DNA of 64,000 nucleotides from Staphylococcus felis (GTDB lineage Bacteria > Bacillota > Bacilli > Staphylococcales > Staphylococcaceae): positions 992,001 to 1,056,000 of the forward strand of contig NZ_CP027770.1 of the NCBI RefSeq assembly GCF_003012915.1. The letters run 5' to 3'. A program made the translations under genes and the position numbers. The notes under the pieces are model-generated. The model saw only the letters and a list, made by a program, of their open reading frames with translations. It was not told the origin of the DNA and ran no database searches. Positions 16,539 through 30,100 of the stretch are shown here, in pieces. Every line of letters starts with the position of its first letter. Within the stretch, counting starts at the first letter, position 1.

Positions 16539-19500
16539 ATGAAAAAATTAAAAAAAGCAAACAAGTTAGATTTTAGACTAAGTGAAAATAGCAAGTCACT
16601 AGTTCGAAATCTAACAAGAGGAACAGTATCTCTTCTCATCGGTTCGACATTAGTTTGTGGAATTTCTCACGATGCTGAAGCTGCTGAAAAGGTGGCAGAA
16701 GATGTCAAACCTATCGATAATCAGACAACAAATGAATCATCACAAACTATAGCTGAGACAGCAACTGCAGTGCCCCAAGAGACACCGCTAGAAACTTCAA
16801 CAAATTCACCTTCAAACTCCAAGACAGAAAGCACTTCAACAGAGCATCCACACGAACCTACACAAGGTATAACATCATCTCAAGAAGACGGAATATCATC
16901 AAAAACAACACCTGTACCATCAGAAGAATCAACATCAGAATTACCTCAAACAAGTGATGCATCATCACAAGAGGAAAACTTTACAAATACATCACCAGCA
17001 GAAACAACGATAGGACAAGAAAGTCAAACAACAGAAGAAGTTCTACCTATTCCGACAGAAACTCAGTCGGTATCTGAAAGTAACAATGCTAACACTGAAA
17101 TATCCAATGAAAAAGCAAGTGATACCACGCACAAAGAAGCGACATCCAATACAAAACTAAGCACATCTGAGGCAAGCAGTACTTCTGAAATACCTGAAGC
17201 TCAAAATGCAGACAAAACAACATTAACAAAATCATTAAAAGACGCACCACCAAAGCAAAAAGAAGTCAAGACTCAGTCATCACCTAGGAAATCACATAGG
17301 TTAGCGTCTCGTCCAGCATCTGCAACAACGCAACAAACAGGGCGCAAATCTTATATTATTCCAGATGATCGCAAGTATTTATATTTACTTCGTGATTTAG
17401 GATATGATGCATTAACCGTTAAAGAGCGTACACAGTTACGTTTTGCAGGTATTAGTCAAATGGAAGCACAAACGACGAGCCACATTCATTTAATGCTAAC
17501 GAAATGGTTGGATTTAAAAAATGAATTTACTAGAGGTGGCAAAATACATTTATCATTCAGGCAAGAAAAGTTTTTTAAAGCCATTGAAGGTATTACAATA
17601 AACGGCGTTCGAATGGAGACGACAAATAATGGGCAAGATTGGTCAGCACCTGTCTCGGGTTCTACAGTCAAAAGCGGATTAATCGGAGTCGTCACAAATA
17701 CACCTGTTGTGATTACTTTGAAAGGTAACCAAACTTTAGAATCACTGGGCTATAGTTACGAGCACCCTGTACATCTCACACACACGTGGACAACCAATAG
17801 TGGAGAGATTGCTGCAGAAAGCATCCAACAAACGACTATTACACCCCAGTTGAATCCTAAAGCACCAAAAGAAACGCGATTGACCAGTTTCGTCTCAGGT
17901 CGAATGATTAACCGACTTCTTTATCAGCACAATAAAAAAACAATATATTCAATGCATATATATAAACCAGATCAAAGTTTCTGGAGAACAGATTACGGAT
18001 GGGTCCTCTACATTAAGGAACAAATCCCTAAAAAGCTATTACCATATATTGATACTTCATCGATTAAACTATATGTTTCGGATGAGTTTGGAAATCCAAT
18101 ATCTAATGATAAGGTCATTACTATTTCAATTGGTAGTGATGGGTTAGTCGATACAAGTAAAGTACCACAATTATCAATTGAACATGATCAATCAATATCA
18201 CATTGGAAAAAAGTACGTACTGAATTAAACAGTAAAGTATTTTTTGGTTTACTAGGTCAATCGAGAGCGTATACGATTGCTTATAAATTAAGAGATGATA
18301 TGAATATGGAAGACGTTGTCGAGCAAATCAATAAAAATCATCCGACATCTAGTGAAGCACGCTTGAGCTTTGCGTCTTGGCTTGAGAGTGACTATTTAGA
18401 TTCACGGATTCTTGGTAAAAAAGATGGTGGAGCACCTCATGAACGACTCTTTGGTTCATATGCGACATCATATATGGACTTTTATGATTATGATAATGCT
18501 AGTGTTGCGCCAAACCCACCAACTATTAATGATGTTGAAGCAGGATCTAAAGTGATCAGCGGTACAGGTGTAGCAGGTAATCAAATTACTGTGACATTAC
18601 CTGGAGGGACAAAGGAAACTACAACAGTTGGAGCAGATGGCACATGGACAGTTACTGTTACTGATACAGAACACTTAAATGATAGTGATGTTGTATCAGC
18701 CATCCAAAACGATGGTCAAAATGACTCGGCTGTATCCTCAGTAACAGTCAAAGATACCATTGCACCGAATACGCCGTTAATTAATGCAGTTGAAGCAGGG
18801 GCAACTCAAATATCTGGGCAAGGTGAAAATAGTGCGTTGATTATTGTGACATTCCCAGGCGGCACAATGGCATTCACAAGAGTAGATGAAAATGGAAATT
18901 GGACAATACATGTACCTTCAGCAGTACCAAAACTAACTGTAGGCGATAAAATCACGGTTATTTCAGTAGATAATGCCGGCAATAAATCGGAAGAAACGTC
19001 AACAACAGTAGAAGATCAAACAGCGCCAGAAGCACCAACTGTAGATCCAGTAACATCAAAAGCAACAGTCATAACAGGAACAGGGGAAGCAGGAAGCACA
19101 GTGACAGTAACGTTCCCAGGTGGCACAACGACAACAGGAAAAGTGAATGGAGAAGGACGATATGAAGTGAAAATTCCGGACACAGTAGATTTAAAAGGTG
19201 GAGAAACAATTAAAGTGACGTTAACAGATGAAGCCGGCAATAAATCGGAAGAAACGTCAATAAAAGTAGAAGATCAAACAGCGCCAGAAGCACCAACTGT
19301 AGATCCAGTGACATCAAAAGCAACAGTCATAACAGGAACAGGAGAAGCAGGAAGTACAGTGACCGTAACATTTCCAGATGGCACAACGACAACAGGAACA
19401 GTGAATGGAGAAGGGCGTTACGAAGTGAAAATTCCGGACACAGTAGATTTAAAAGGTGGAGAAACAATAAAAGTGACGTTAACAGACGAAGCAGGCAATC

Positions 19501-20732
19501 AATCAGAAGCAACGTCAATAACAGTAGAAGATCAAACATCACCCGACGCACCAACTGTAGATCCAGTAACATCAAAAGCAACAGTCATAACAGGAACAGG
19601 AGAAGCAGGAAGCACAGTAACAGTAACATTCCCAGACGGCACAACAGCCACAGGAACAGTGAATGGAGAAGGACGATATGAAGTCAAAATTCCAGATACA
19701 GTAGATTTAAAAGGTGGAAAAACAATTAAAGTGACGTTAACAGATGAAGTCGGCAATCAATCAGAAGCAACGTTAACAACAGTAGAAGATCAAACAGCAC
19801 CAGAAGCACCGACAGTAGATCCAGTAACATCAAAAACAACAGTCATAACGGGAACAGGAGAAGTAGGAAGCACAGTAACAGTGATGTTCCCAGATGGCAC
19901 AACAGCCACAGGAACAGTGAATGGAGAAGGACGATATGAAGTCAAAATTCCGGACACAGTAGATTTAAAAGGTGGAGAAACAATAAAAGTGACGTTAACA
20001 GACGAAGCCGGCAATAAATCGGAAGAAACGTCAATAACAGTAGAAGATCAAACATCACCCGACGCACCAACTGTAGATCCAGTAACATCAAAAGCAACAG
20101 TCATAACAGGAACAGGAGAAGCAGGAAGCACAGTAACAGTGACGTTCCCAGATGGCACAACAGCCACAGGAACAGTGGATGAAGAAGGACGATATGAAGT
20201 GACAATACCAGGAACAGTAGATTTAAAAGGCGGAGAAATAATAAAAGTGACGTTAACTGATAGTTCAGGAAATGTTTCAAAGCCAACAGTAGTAGTGGTA
20301 ACGCAAGATCATTCTGGAATGCAAAACAAACCGCCAAAAACAGACGGCCCAACTTCACCAGGTACAAGTGGCACAGTCATAACAGGAACAGGAAAACCAG
20401 GCAGTACGGTAACAGTCGCATTCCCAGGTGGATCAACTTCAACAGGAACAGTGAATGAAGAAGGACGATACGAAGTCAAAGTACCAAGTGCAATAGATAC
20501 TGAAGGTATGGATGTTCAAAAAGTTAAAGTCTCTATTACAACAGGAAATAGAAAAACAGAACATGACTCTGATGTACGTATTGAACAAAAAAAGATAAAT
20601 GAATTACCTGAAACAGGAGTAGGATCTAATCCATCAATGGCATTAATCGGTAGCTTAATGACAATATTAGGAGGATTATTACTATTATTGTTCAAACGTC
20701 GTAAGAAAAAAGAAGAAAGTGATAAGTCGTAA
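16539..20732 (+). CDS. LPETG cell-wall-anchored surface protein with Ig-like repeats (1397 aa)
   Basis: Domain order: a signal peptide with a degenerate YSIRK motif (SLVRNLTRGTVSLLIGS; cleavage near DAEAAE), a Ser/Thr/Glu-rich linker (about 50-265), and an N-terminal module (about 267-655) beginning [19 protein letters not shown]. Two divergent and five near-identical 86-aa Ig-like domains (about 657-1255; Big_6-like, [11 protein letters not shown]...[14 protein letters not shown]) follow, then an Ig-like cap, LPETG (about residue 1356), a hydrophobic segment and [11 protein letters not shown]. Sortase A should anchor it. The N-terminal module is shared with the next gene and with nothing I can name; an adhesin role is inferred from architecture. 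A GGGGG ribosome-binding site precedes the ATG. A tandem paralogue of the 21196 gene. Confidence 0.85.
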   Translation: MKKLKKANKLDFRLSENSKSLVRNLTRGTVSLLIGSTLVCGISHDAEAAEKVAEDVKPIDNQTTNESSQTIAETATAVPQETPLETSTNSPSNSKTESTSTEHPHEPTQGITSSQEDGISSKTTPVPSEESTSELPQTSDASSQEENFTNTSPAETTIGQESQTTEEVLPIPTETQSVSESNNANTEISNEKASDTTHKEATSNTKLSTSEASSTSEIPEAQNADKTTLTKSLKDAPPKQKEVKTQSSPRKSHRLASRPASATTQQTGRKSYIIPDDRKYLYLLRDLGYDALTVKERTQLRFAGISQMEAQTTSHIHLMLTKWLDLKNEFTRGGKIHLSFRQEKFFKAIEGITINGVRMETTNNGQDWSAPVSGSTVKSGLIGVVTNTPVVITLKGNQTLESLGYSYEHPVHLTHTWTTNSGEIAAESIQQTTITPQLNPKAPKETRLTSFVSGRMINRLLYQHNKKTIYSMHIYKPDQSFWRTDYGWVLYIKEQIPKKLLPYIDTSSIKLYVSDEFGNPISNDKVITISIGSDGLVDTSKVPQLSIEHDQSISHWKKVRTELNSKVFFGLLGQSRAYTIAYKLRDDMNMEDVVEQINKNHPTSSEARLSFASWLESDYLDSRILGKKDGGAPHERLFGSYATSYMDFYDYDNASVAPNPPTINDVEAGSKVISGTGVAGNQITVTLPGGTKETTTVGADGTWTVTVTDTEHLNDSDVVSAIQNDGQNDSAVSSVTVKDTIAPNTPLINAVEAGATQISGQGENSALIIVTFPGGTMAFTRVDENGNWTIHVPSAVPKLTVGDKITVISVDNAGNKSEETSTTVEDQTAPEAPTVDPVTSKATVITGTGEAGSTVTVTFPGGTTTTGKVNGEGRYEVKIPDTVDLKGGETIKVTLTDEAGNKSEETSIKVEDQTAPEAPTVDPVTSKATVITGTGEAGSTVTVTFPDGTTTTGTVNGEGRYEVKIPDTVDLKGGETIKVTLTDEAGNQSEATSITVEDQTSPDAPTVDPVTSKATVITGTGEAGSTVTVTFPDGTTATGTVNGEGRYEVKIPDTVDLKGGKTIKVTLTDEVGNQSEATLTTVEDQTAPEAPTVDPVTSKTTVITGTGEVGSTVTVMFPDGTTATGTVNGEGRYEVKIPDTVDLKGGETIKVTLTDEAGNKSEETSITVEDQTSPDAPTVDPVTSKATVITGTGEAGSTVTVTFPDGTTATGTVDEEGRYEVTIPGTVDLKGGEIIKVTLTDSSGNVSKPTVVVVTQDHSGMQNKPPKTDGPTSPGTSGTVITGTGKPGSTVTVAFPGGSTSTGTVNEEGRYEVKVPSAIDTEGMDVQKVKVSITTGNRKTEHDSDVRIEQKKINELPETGVGSNPSMALIGSLMTILGGLLLLLFKRRKKKEESDKS
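19023..20312 (+). repeat. Five tandem 258-bp repeats
   Basis: Units start at 19023, 19281, 19539, 19797 and 20055. They are near-identical in DNA and encode one 86-aa Ig-like domain each; the last unit diverges at its 3' end (DSSGNVSKP). Confidence 0.9.
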
Positions 20733-20799
20733 TAAAAATGATTTTGTTATATAAGTAAGCTTTATATATTTAAAAATCATATATAAATTAGAATGACTG

Positions 20800-20836
20800 G
20801 CCCTTTTCGCTAGACTTAAAATCTAACGAAGGGGGC
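20800..20836 (+). terminator. Hairpin downstream of the 1397-aa surface-protein gene
   Basis: A stem of about 14 bp (20800-20814 with 20822-20836, two G-T pairs, one mismatch) follows the stop by 67 nt. It lacks a strong T-run, so it may be a weak terminator or processing site. Confidence 0.5.
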
Positions 20837-20897
20837 TATTGCATATATACAGTTTGTTTAATAACAATACTATTACTTAGAAATAAAATACATGTCA

Positions 20898-20927
20898 ATG
20901 TGATTGTGCGTTTGCCCTCTTTTTTTA
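20898..20927 (+). repeat. Second copy of the surface-gene leader motif
   Basis: ATGTGATTGTGCGTTTGCCC followed by TCT and a T-run repeats 16233-16262 almost exactly. A/T-rich similarity to the 16.3-16.4 kb leader continues downstream and both leaders carry a TTTACCTC block (16397-16406 and 21057-21064). The rest of the 20733-21195 gap shows no gene. Confidence 0.65.
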
Positions 20928-21195
20928 TAAAAAAATGATATAAATTTTGAGAGACTCATTTGCTAAAAAGTGTGCAAAATATAAGTTTTTTGTAGTTTTA
21001 AAATGTGAAAAATAATAAAAAAATTTCACATTGAGATTATAGAAAATTTTTAATTGTTTACCTCTATTACTCTAATTAATATAATGATATTAGCGCTATT
21101 AAAAATAAAAAAATTATCTATAGCATACTTCAACTTTTGGTTTTTTATTATGTGGGTATGTGAATTATATAGTGTTAATGTTGAGGAGGAGAACA

Positions 21196-24100
21196 ATGAA
21201 AAAGAGAAAAGGCGTAAGAAGATTAGACTTTTTACCAAATAAAAATAATAAGTACTCCATTCGAAAGTTTACAATTGGAACAGCATCCATTTTAATCGGT
21301 TCAACATTGGTATTTGGATTACCAAGAGACGTTGAGGCGGCAGAAACGGCATCAGAAAATGTAAATACTACAAATGAATCGTCACAAACTAAAGACACAA
21401 CGCCAGATACGGCTTCTCAAGATATAACACCGACAATTGAAAGTAACGAAGCATCACAAAGTGAAACACTGACGTCACAACAACCTTCAAGCGATAAGAC
21501 AGAAAACACCCTAACTCAGCCTTCAAATGAACCTACACAAGAATCATCAAGTACCGAAACACCATCTCAAGAAGATTCAAAATCAGAAGAAACACCACCT
21601 TCATCAACAGAATCATCTCAAGCAAATGAAACTTCATCACAAAATAGTAAATCTACAAATACGTCTGATAGCACTCAAGATACTTCAACAGAAGAAACCC
21701 CAACTCAAGAAGAGTCTACAGCACCTCAAGATTCTGCATCATCAGAAGATTCAACCCAAGAAAGCCAATCAACAACTGGAAGTAAGGACGCCCCAACTAC
21801 AATTCCAAATAATCAAACAGGTGACAAAGGTGTTGCACCGGATACATCAGAGGCCACACGTGCTTCGTATGAGACATTAACCTCAAGTATAGACAATACA
21901 AAATTAACTGACTCATTAAAAACAGTGTCACCAGATCAAAAAGAAACTGAAGCACAGACGTTTTTAACAAAATATGTCTCTGAAGAAGAAGCTCAAAAAA
22001 TTGTGGACGAAGCAAATATAGATTTTACAACAGCTACAGATCAACAGATTAATGAAGCAGTTTTATTTTCAGCGGTGCAAAATTTATCTGATCAAATCAA
22101 TCAATCCTCACCAGAAGCAGTGCCTATGACATCTTTTAGAATGGCCGCTCAACCAGCATTTGCGACAACAGTTCAAGAACCCAATCGTCAAACTTATACG
22201 ATTCCAGATGATCCGAAATATTTATATTTACTACGCGATTTAGGATATAATGCAACAACTGTTAAAGATAACACACAATTACGATTTTCAGGTATTGGCC
22301 AATCATCAGATCAAATAACAAATAAGATTAATTTGAACCTGACAAAATGGCTCAATTTACAGAGCGAATTCGTCAATGGTGGTCAAGTACATTTATCATT
22401 TAATCAACCTAAATTTTTCAACCAAATTGAGAGCATTACAATTAACGGGGTTCAAATGACAACAACAAATAACGGTCAAGACTGGTCTGCACCGATCTCA
22501 TCAAATACCGTTAAAAGTAGTTTAATTGGAGTCGTCACAAATACACCTGTTGTCATCACTTTGAAAAACAATCAAACATTAGAATCACTCGGCTTCAGTA
22601 ATGAGAATCCTGTTTATTTGACTCACACATGGACCACTAATAATGGAGAGATAGCTGCAGAAAGTATCCAGCAAACGCTGATAAAACCTAAATTAGATAG
22701 TCAAGTGCCACAAACAACGCAATCAAGTGGTTTTTTAACGGGACGAATGGTTAATACAATCCGTTATAATCAAGATGAAAATGCAATCAAATCAGTTCAT
22801 CTGTATAAACCAGATGAAAACTTCTTACAAACTGATTATGATTGGTTGCTTTATATTAAAGAGCAAGTCCCTAAACAGTTATTACCCTATATTGACCTTT
22901 CATCGATTAAACTATATGTATCTGATGAATATGGTAATCCAATCTCAAAAAATCGATATGTTAACATCTCAGCTGATGCAACGGGGTTAGTAGATACGAG
23001 TCAGGTGCCACTAATCTCAATTATGCAAAATCAATCGTTATCGCAATTAAATGCTGCCCGTGGTGAACTTGATGCGAATGTATTTTACGGTACATTAGGT
23101 CAATCGAGAGCATATACGATTTCTTACAAATTAAAAAATGGCGTAACTATGGAGCAGATTGCAAAACAAGTCAATCAAAATGCGACCACAACGAGTGAAG
23201 CACGTTTAAACTTTGCATCATGGCTTGAAAGTGATTATTTGGATAAACGCGTAATTGGCAAAAGTGATGGAGGCGCACCACACAATCGAATATTAGGATC
23301 ATATGCGACATCGTTTATTGACTTTTATGATTATGATGGCGATGGTATTCCAGATATCGCGGATACTTCCCCAGGTGTTAACAACGAGGATACAACGCCT
23401 CCAGATGCGCCTGTAATTCAAGCCATTGAGTCTGGAAGTCAAACTGTTACAGGAACAGGTGAAAGTGGCGCAACGGTTAAAGTGACATTTCCTAACGGTC
23501 AAACTTCAACAAGTACAGTTCAATCGAATGGAACATGGACAGTTGCAGTGCCAGCAGGGACAACGTTAAAGCATAACGATACAGTATCTGCAACATTAAC
23601 GGATCAAGCAAATAATCAATCAAAAGCTAGTGCAGTGATTGTTAAAGATACCATCGCACCTAATGCAGTGTCCATTAACCCCATTCAAGATACAGATCGA
23701 ATGATTACTGGATCGAATGCTGAAGCAGGTTCTACTGTAAAAGTGACGTTTAACAATGGTTTAACAGTTAATGCCAATGTAGACCCAAATGGAAATTGGA
23801 CGCTTGCAGTACCATCAAATGTGACACTAAAAATAGGTGATACAGTTAAAGTAACTGCTACAGATGCTGCTGGTAACAAGTCGCCAGAAAGTGTTGCACA
23901 AGTCTTTGGCATTAAAATACCAAATCCACCAACCATCAATCATATTGAAGCGGGATCTAAAGTGATCAGCGGTACAGGTGTTGTAGGTAATCAAGTTACT
24001 GTGACGTTACCTGGAGGCGCGAAGGAAACAGCAACGGTTGGAGCAGATGGAACATGGACAATTAATATTCCTAGTACAGTAAGTCTAAATGATAATGATG

Positions 24101-27100
24101 TTGTATCAGCAATTCAAAATGATGGTCAAAATAATTCAGGCGCATATTCAGTCATAGTCAAAGACACTATTGCACCGAATGCACCATTGATTAATGCAGT
24201 TGAAGCAGGGACAACTCAAATATCCGGACAAGGTGAAAATGGTTCACTGATTGTTGTGACATTCCCAGATGGTCAAACGGCATTAACAAGTGTAGATGAA
24301 CATGGAAATTGGACAGTAGACGTACCACTAGAAACGCCTTTGCCGGTTGTAGGAGATGTAATTAAAGCAACATCGATAGATAACGCAGACAATACATCAG
24401 AAAATACAATTGCGAAAGCTGTTGATACTACAGCACCAGATACACCAGGTGTATTACCAGTTGAATTAGGTGAAACAACAGTGACTGGTACAGGAGAACC
24501 AGGTGCAACAGTAGACGTATTATTTAAAGATGGTACGGTGAAATCCGCTCAGGTCAATCAAGAAGGTGTATGGACGCTTGAAGCGACTTCAGAGAACTTA
24601 CAATTAAATGATTCTATCATTGTTACGCAAACAGACCCATCACAAAACACGTCATTATCTGTAGAAGTCACAGTTAAAGATACAGTCCCACCAGAAGCAC
24701 CAGGTGTGGAATCCATTGAGGCAAATGCCCCTCAAGTTAAGGGAACATCAGAGCCCAATGCACATATTATTTTAGAGACACCAGATGGTAAGGTAGTTGA
24801 AACAGACGCAGATCGTAATGGGAATTGGACGGCCGATGTATCAAATGTAGCTCCTTTACAAGATGGAAGTATTGTTGTAGTTCGACAACAAGATGCTTCA
24901 TCGAATACATCACCTGTAACCCGTGTTACAGTCAAAGACACAGTTGCACCAGAAGCGCCGACCTTTAATGAAATAACATCCAGCAACTCAAACATCACAG
25001 GAACAGCAGAACCCAATAGCACCGTATCAATAAAACTTCCAAATGACGTTGAATTAACTGTCCAAGCACAGCAAGATGGAAGCTTTAGTGTCGCTATTCC
25101 TGAAGGCGTTGATTTAGCTGGAGGCGAAACCGTTCAAGCAACAGCTACAGATGCAGTAGGTAATATCTCACAACTGGCAACAACAACTGTCAAAGATACA
25201 ACACCACCAGATTCACCTATTATACTGCCAATTAGCTCAAATGATACGACCATTTCAGGCATAGCAGAACCGAATAATACAATTAACATTAAAATGAATG
25301 GTCAATCGCTAGAACCAGTTCAATCTGACGAAACAGGACGTTTTACTATTAATATTCCTACAGTGTTAAATGGAGGCGAAATTGTAACTGCAACATCAAC
25401 AGATCAAGCAAATAATACATCAACTGAGAATACAACAACTGTATCAGATGAAACGCAACCTGAAGCACCAACAGTCAATAAAGTCACATCAGAAGATACG
25501 ATAATAACAGGAACAGCAGAGCCAAATAGTACTGTAACGATTAAATTTCCTAATCGTGAAACAGCAGTTGGAGAAGCGGATACGAATGGTAAATATACAA
25601 TTAATATTCCAAGTACTATAGACCTTAGAGGAGGGGAAACGATTGTTGTAACAGCTACAGATACAGATGGGAACACCTCTCCAGCGTCAGAAACTATAGT
25701 CGAAGATCAAACAGCACCTAATCCTCCGACCGTTAATCCAATCACATCGGAATCAACAACGATTACAGGAACAGCAGAACCGAACTCGACAGTCCTTGTG
25801 ACATTGCCGGGAGGTTCGATAATTGAAGCAACGACGGAGGCAAATGGACAATATAGTGTAGATTTCCCTGATACGCTTGATTTAAAAGGAGGGGAAACAA
25901 TCACAGTTGTGGCGAAAGATAACGCAGACAATACATCTACATCAACCGTTAAAATAGTAGAAGATGTAACGCCACCAAACGCACCAACTATCAATCCAGT
26001 TACGTCGAACAGCACAGTAGTGACAGGAACAGCAGAACCCAATAGTACCGTAACGATTGCATTCCCAGATGGAACACAATTTGAAACGATAGCAAATGCA
26101 AGTGGTCAGTATTATCAAGATATATCGTCAGTAGGAACACTTATAGGTGGTGAAAGGGTGACTGCAACAGCTAAAGATGAGGCAGGCAATACATCTGATT
26201 CGTCATCTGCTCAAATTATTGACAAAACAGCACCGGATGCACCATCAGTTTCAGAAATCCATTCAACAGATAAATCTATTGTAGGAACAGCAGAACCCAA
26301 TAGTACGGTTGAGGTTGTTTTTCCAGATCAAACATCAAAAACAACGACTACAGATAACACCGGTAAGTTTGAAATAGATATGACGGATGCTTATCCGCTT
26401 TTAGGTGGAGAAGAGCTTATTTTTAGCGCAACTGACAGTGCAGGCAATAAATCAGAACCATCGTCAGCGATTGTGCTAGATACAACGCCACCAAAAACAC
26501 CAACCATTGAAACAGTAAAATCAACTGACACCACATTAAAGGGGCAAGCAGAGCCAAATACTATCGTGACAGTGACTTTCCCTAACGGTGATAAAGCAAT
26601 TGGTGCAACAGATAGACTTGGACAATTTGATTTGGAAATGCCACCAAATGTTAATTTAAAAGGTGGAGAAGTGTTAACTGTGACATCAACAGATGGAGCA
26701 GGTAATACGTCAGAAGAAACGACAACAACAGTAGAAGATCAAACAGCACCAGAAGCACCGACGGTGAATCCAGTGACATCGAAAACAGAAGCCATAACGG
26801 GAACAGGGGAAGCAGGAAGCAAAGTGACAGTGACGTTCCCAGATGGCATAACAGCCACAGGAACAGTAGATGAAGAAGGGCGTTACGAAGTGAAAGTTCC
26901 AGCTACAGTAGATTTAAAAGGTGGAGAAACAATTAAAGCCACATTAACAGACAAAGCAGGTAATACGTCAGAAGCAACGTCAACAATAGTAGAAGATCAA
27001 ACAGCACCAGAAGCACCGACGGTGAATCCAGTGACATCGAAAACAGAAGTCATAACAGGAACAGGAGAAGCAGGAAGCACAGTGACAGTAACATTCCCAG

Positions 27101-30100
27101 ATGGCACAACAGCTACAGGAACAGTAGATGAAGCAGGACATTATGAAGTGAAAGTTCCAGATACAGTGGATTTAAAAGGTGGAGAAGTGTTAACTGTGAC
27201 AACAACAGACGAAGCAGGTAATACATCAGAAGAAACGACAACAACAGTAGAAGATCAAACAGCGCCAGAAGCACCGACGGTGAATCCAGTGATATCAGAA
27301 ACAGAAGTCATAACGGGAACAGGAGAAGCAGGAAGCACAGTAACAGTAACGTTCCCAGATGGAACAACAGCTACAGGAATGGTAAATGAAGAAGGTCGCT
27401 ACGAAGTAAATATTCCAGGAACAGTAGATCTAAAAGGCGGAGAAGTGTTGACAGTGACAACAACAGACAAAGCAGGTAATACGTCAGAAGCAACGTCAAT
27501 AACAGTAGAAGATCAAACAGCGCCAGAAGCACCGACGGTGGATCCAGTGACATCGGAAACAGAAGTCATAACGGGAACAGGAGAAGCAGGAAGCAAAGTG
27601 ACAGTGACGTTCCCAGATGGAACAACAGCCACAGGAACAGTGGATGAAGAAGGGCGTTACGAAGTGACAATACCAGCCACAGTGGATTTAAAAGGCGGAG
27701 AAACAATTAAAGTCACAACAACAGACGAAGCCGGAAATCAATCAGAAGAAACGACAACAATAGTAGAAGATAAGAGTGCACCAGAAGCACCGACGGTGGA
27801 TCCAGTGACATCGGAAACAGAAGTCATAACGGGAACAGGAGAAGCAGGAAGCAAAGTGACAGTGACGTTCCCAGATGGAACAACAGCCACAGGAACAGTG
27901 GATGAAGAAGGGCGTTACGAAGTGACAATACCAGCCACAGTGGATTTAAAAGGTGGAGAAACAATTAAAGTCACATCAACAGACGAAGCCGGAAATCAAT
28001 CAGAAGAAACGACAACAACAGTAGAAGATAAGAGCGCACCCGACACACCGACGGTGGATCCAGTGACATCAGAAACAGAAGTCATAACAGGAACAGGAGA
28101 AGCAAGAAGCACAGTAACAGTGACGTTCCCAGACGGCACAATAACCACAGGAACAGTAGATGAAGAAGGGCGTTACGAAGTCAAAGTCCCAGATACAGTG
28201 GATTTAAAAGGCGGAGAAGTGTTGACAGTTACATCAACAGACGAAGCAGGTAATACATCAGAAGAAACGACAACAACAGTAGAAGACCAAACAGCACCAG
28301 AAGCACCGACGGCGAATCCAGTGACATCGGAAACAGAAGTCATAACAGGAACAGGGGAAGCAGGAAGCACAGTAACAGTAACGTTCCCAGATGGAACAAC
28401 AGCCACAGGAACAGTGGATGAAGAAGGGCGTTACGAAGTGACAATACCAGCCACAGTGGATTTAAAAGGCGGAGAAACAGTTAAAGTGACATCAACAGAC
28501 AAAGCAGGTAATACGTCAGAAGAAACGACAACAACAGTAGAAGATCAAACAGCACCGGAAGCACCGACGGTGAATCCAGTGACATCGAAAACAGAAATCA
28601 TAACAGGAACAGGAGAAGTAGGAAGTACAGTGACAGTAACGTTCCCAGATGGAACAACAGCCACAGGAACAGTGAATGGAGAAGGCCGATATGAAGTCAG
28701 AATTCCGGACACAGTGGATTTAAAAGGTGGAGAAACAATCAAAGTGACATCAACAGACGAAGCAGGTAATACGTCAGAAGAAACGTCAATAACAGTAGAA
28801 GATCAAACAGCACCGGAAGCACCGACGGTGGATCCAGTGACATCGGAAACAGAAGTCATAACGGGAACAGGGGAAGCAGGAAGCACAGTGACAGTAACGT
28901 TCCCAGATGGCACAACGTCAGAAGGCATAGTGAACCAAGAAGGAAGATACGAAGTGAAAGTTCCAGCCACAGTAGATTTAAAAGGTGGAGAAGTGTTAAC
29001 AGTAACATCAACAGACAAAGCAGGAAATCAATCAGAAGAAACGTCAACAACAGTAGAAGATCAAACAGCACCGGAAGCACCGACGGTGAATCCAGTGACA
29101 TCGGAAACAGAAGTCATAACAGGAACAGGGGAAGCAGGAAGCACAGTGACAGTAACATTCCCAGATGGCACAACGACAACAGGAACAGTAGATGAAGCAG
29201 GACATTATGAAGTGAAAGTTCCAGCCACAGTAGATTTAAAAGGTGGAGAAACAATTAAAGTGACAACAACAGACGAAGCCGGGAATCAATCAGAAGAAAC
29301 GACAACAACAGTAGAAGATAAGAGCGCACCCGACACACCGACGGTGAATCCAGTGACATCGGAAACAGAAGTCATAACAGGAACAGGGGAAGCAGGAAGC
29401 ACAGTGACAGTAACATTCCCAGATGGAACAACAGTCACAGGAACAGTGGATGAAGAAGGCCGATATGAAGTCAAAATTCCGGACACAGTGGGATTAAAAG
29501 GCGGAGAAACGATTAAAGTGACGCTAACTGACGAAGCTGGCAATCAATCAGAAGAAACGACAACAACAGTAGAAGATAAGAGTGCACCGGAAGCACCGAC
29601 GGTGAATCCAGTGACATCGGAAACAGAAGTCATAACAGGAACAGGAGAAGCAGGAAGCGCGGTAACAGTGACATTCCCAGATGGAACAACAGTCACAGGA
29701 ACAGTGGATGAAGAAGGCCGATATGAAGTCAAAATTCCGGACACAGTGGGATTAAAAGGCGGAGAAACAATTAAAGTCACATCAACAGACGAAGCCGGAA
29801 ATACATCAGAAGAAACGACAACAACAGTAGAAGATAAGAGTGCACCAGAAGTACCGACAGTAGATCCAATGACATCAGAAACAAAAGCCATAACGGGAAC
29901 AGGAGAAGCAGGAAGCAAAGTGACAGTAACATTCCCAGATGGCACAACAGCCACAGGAACAGTGGATGAAGAAGGGCATTACGAAGTGAAAATTCCAGAT
30001 ACAGTGGATTTAAAAGGTGGAGAAGTGTTAACTGTGACATCAACAGATGGAGCTGGCAATCAATCAGAAGAAACGACAACAACAGTAGAAGATAAGAGCG

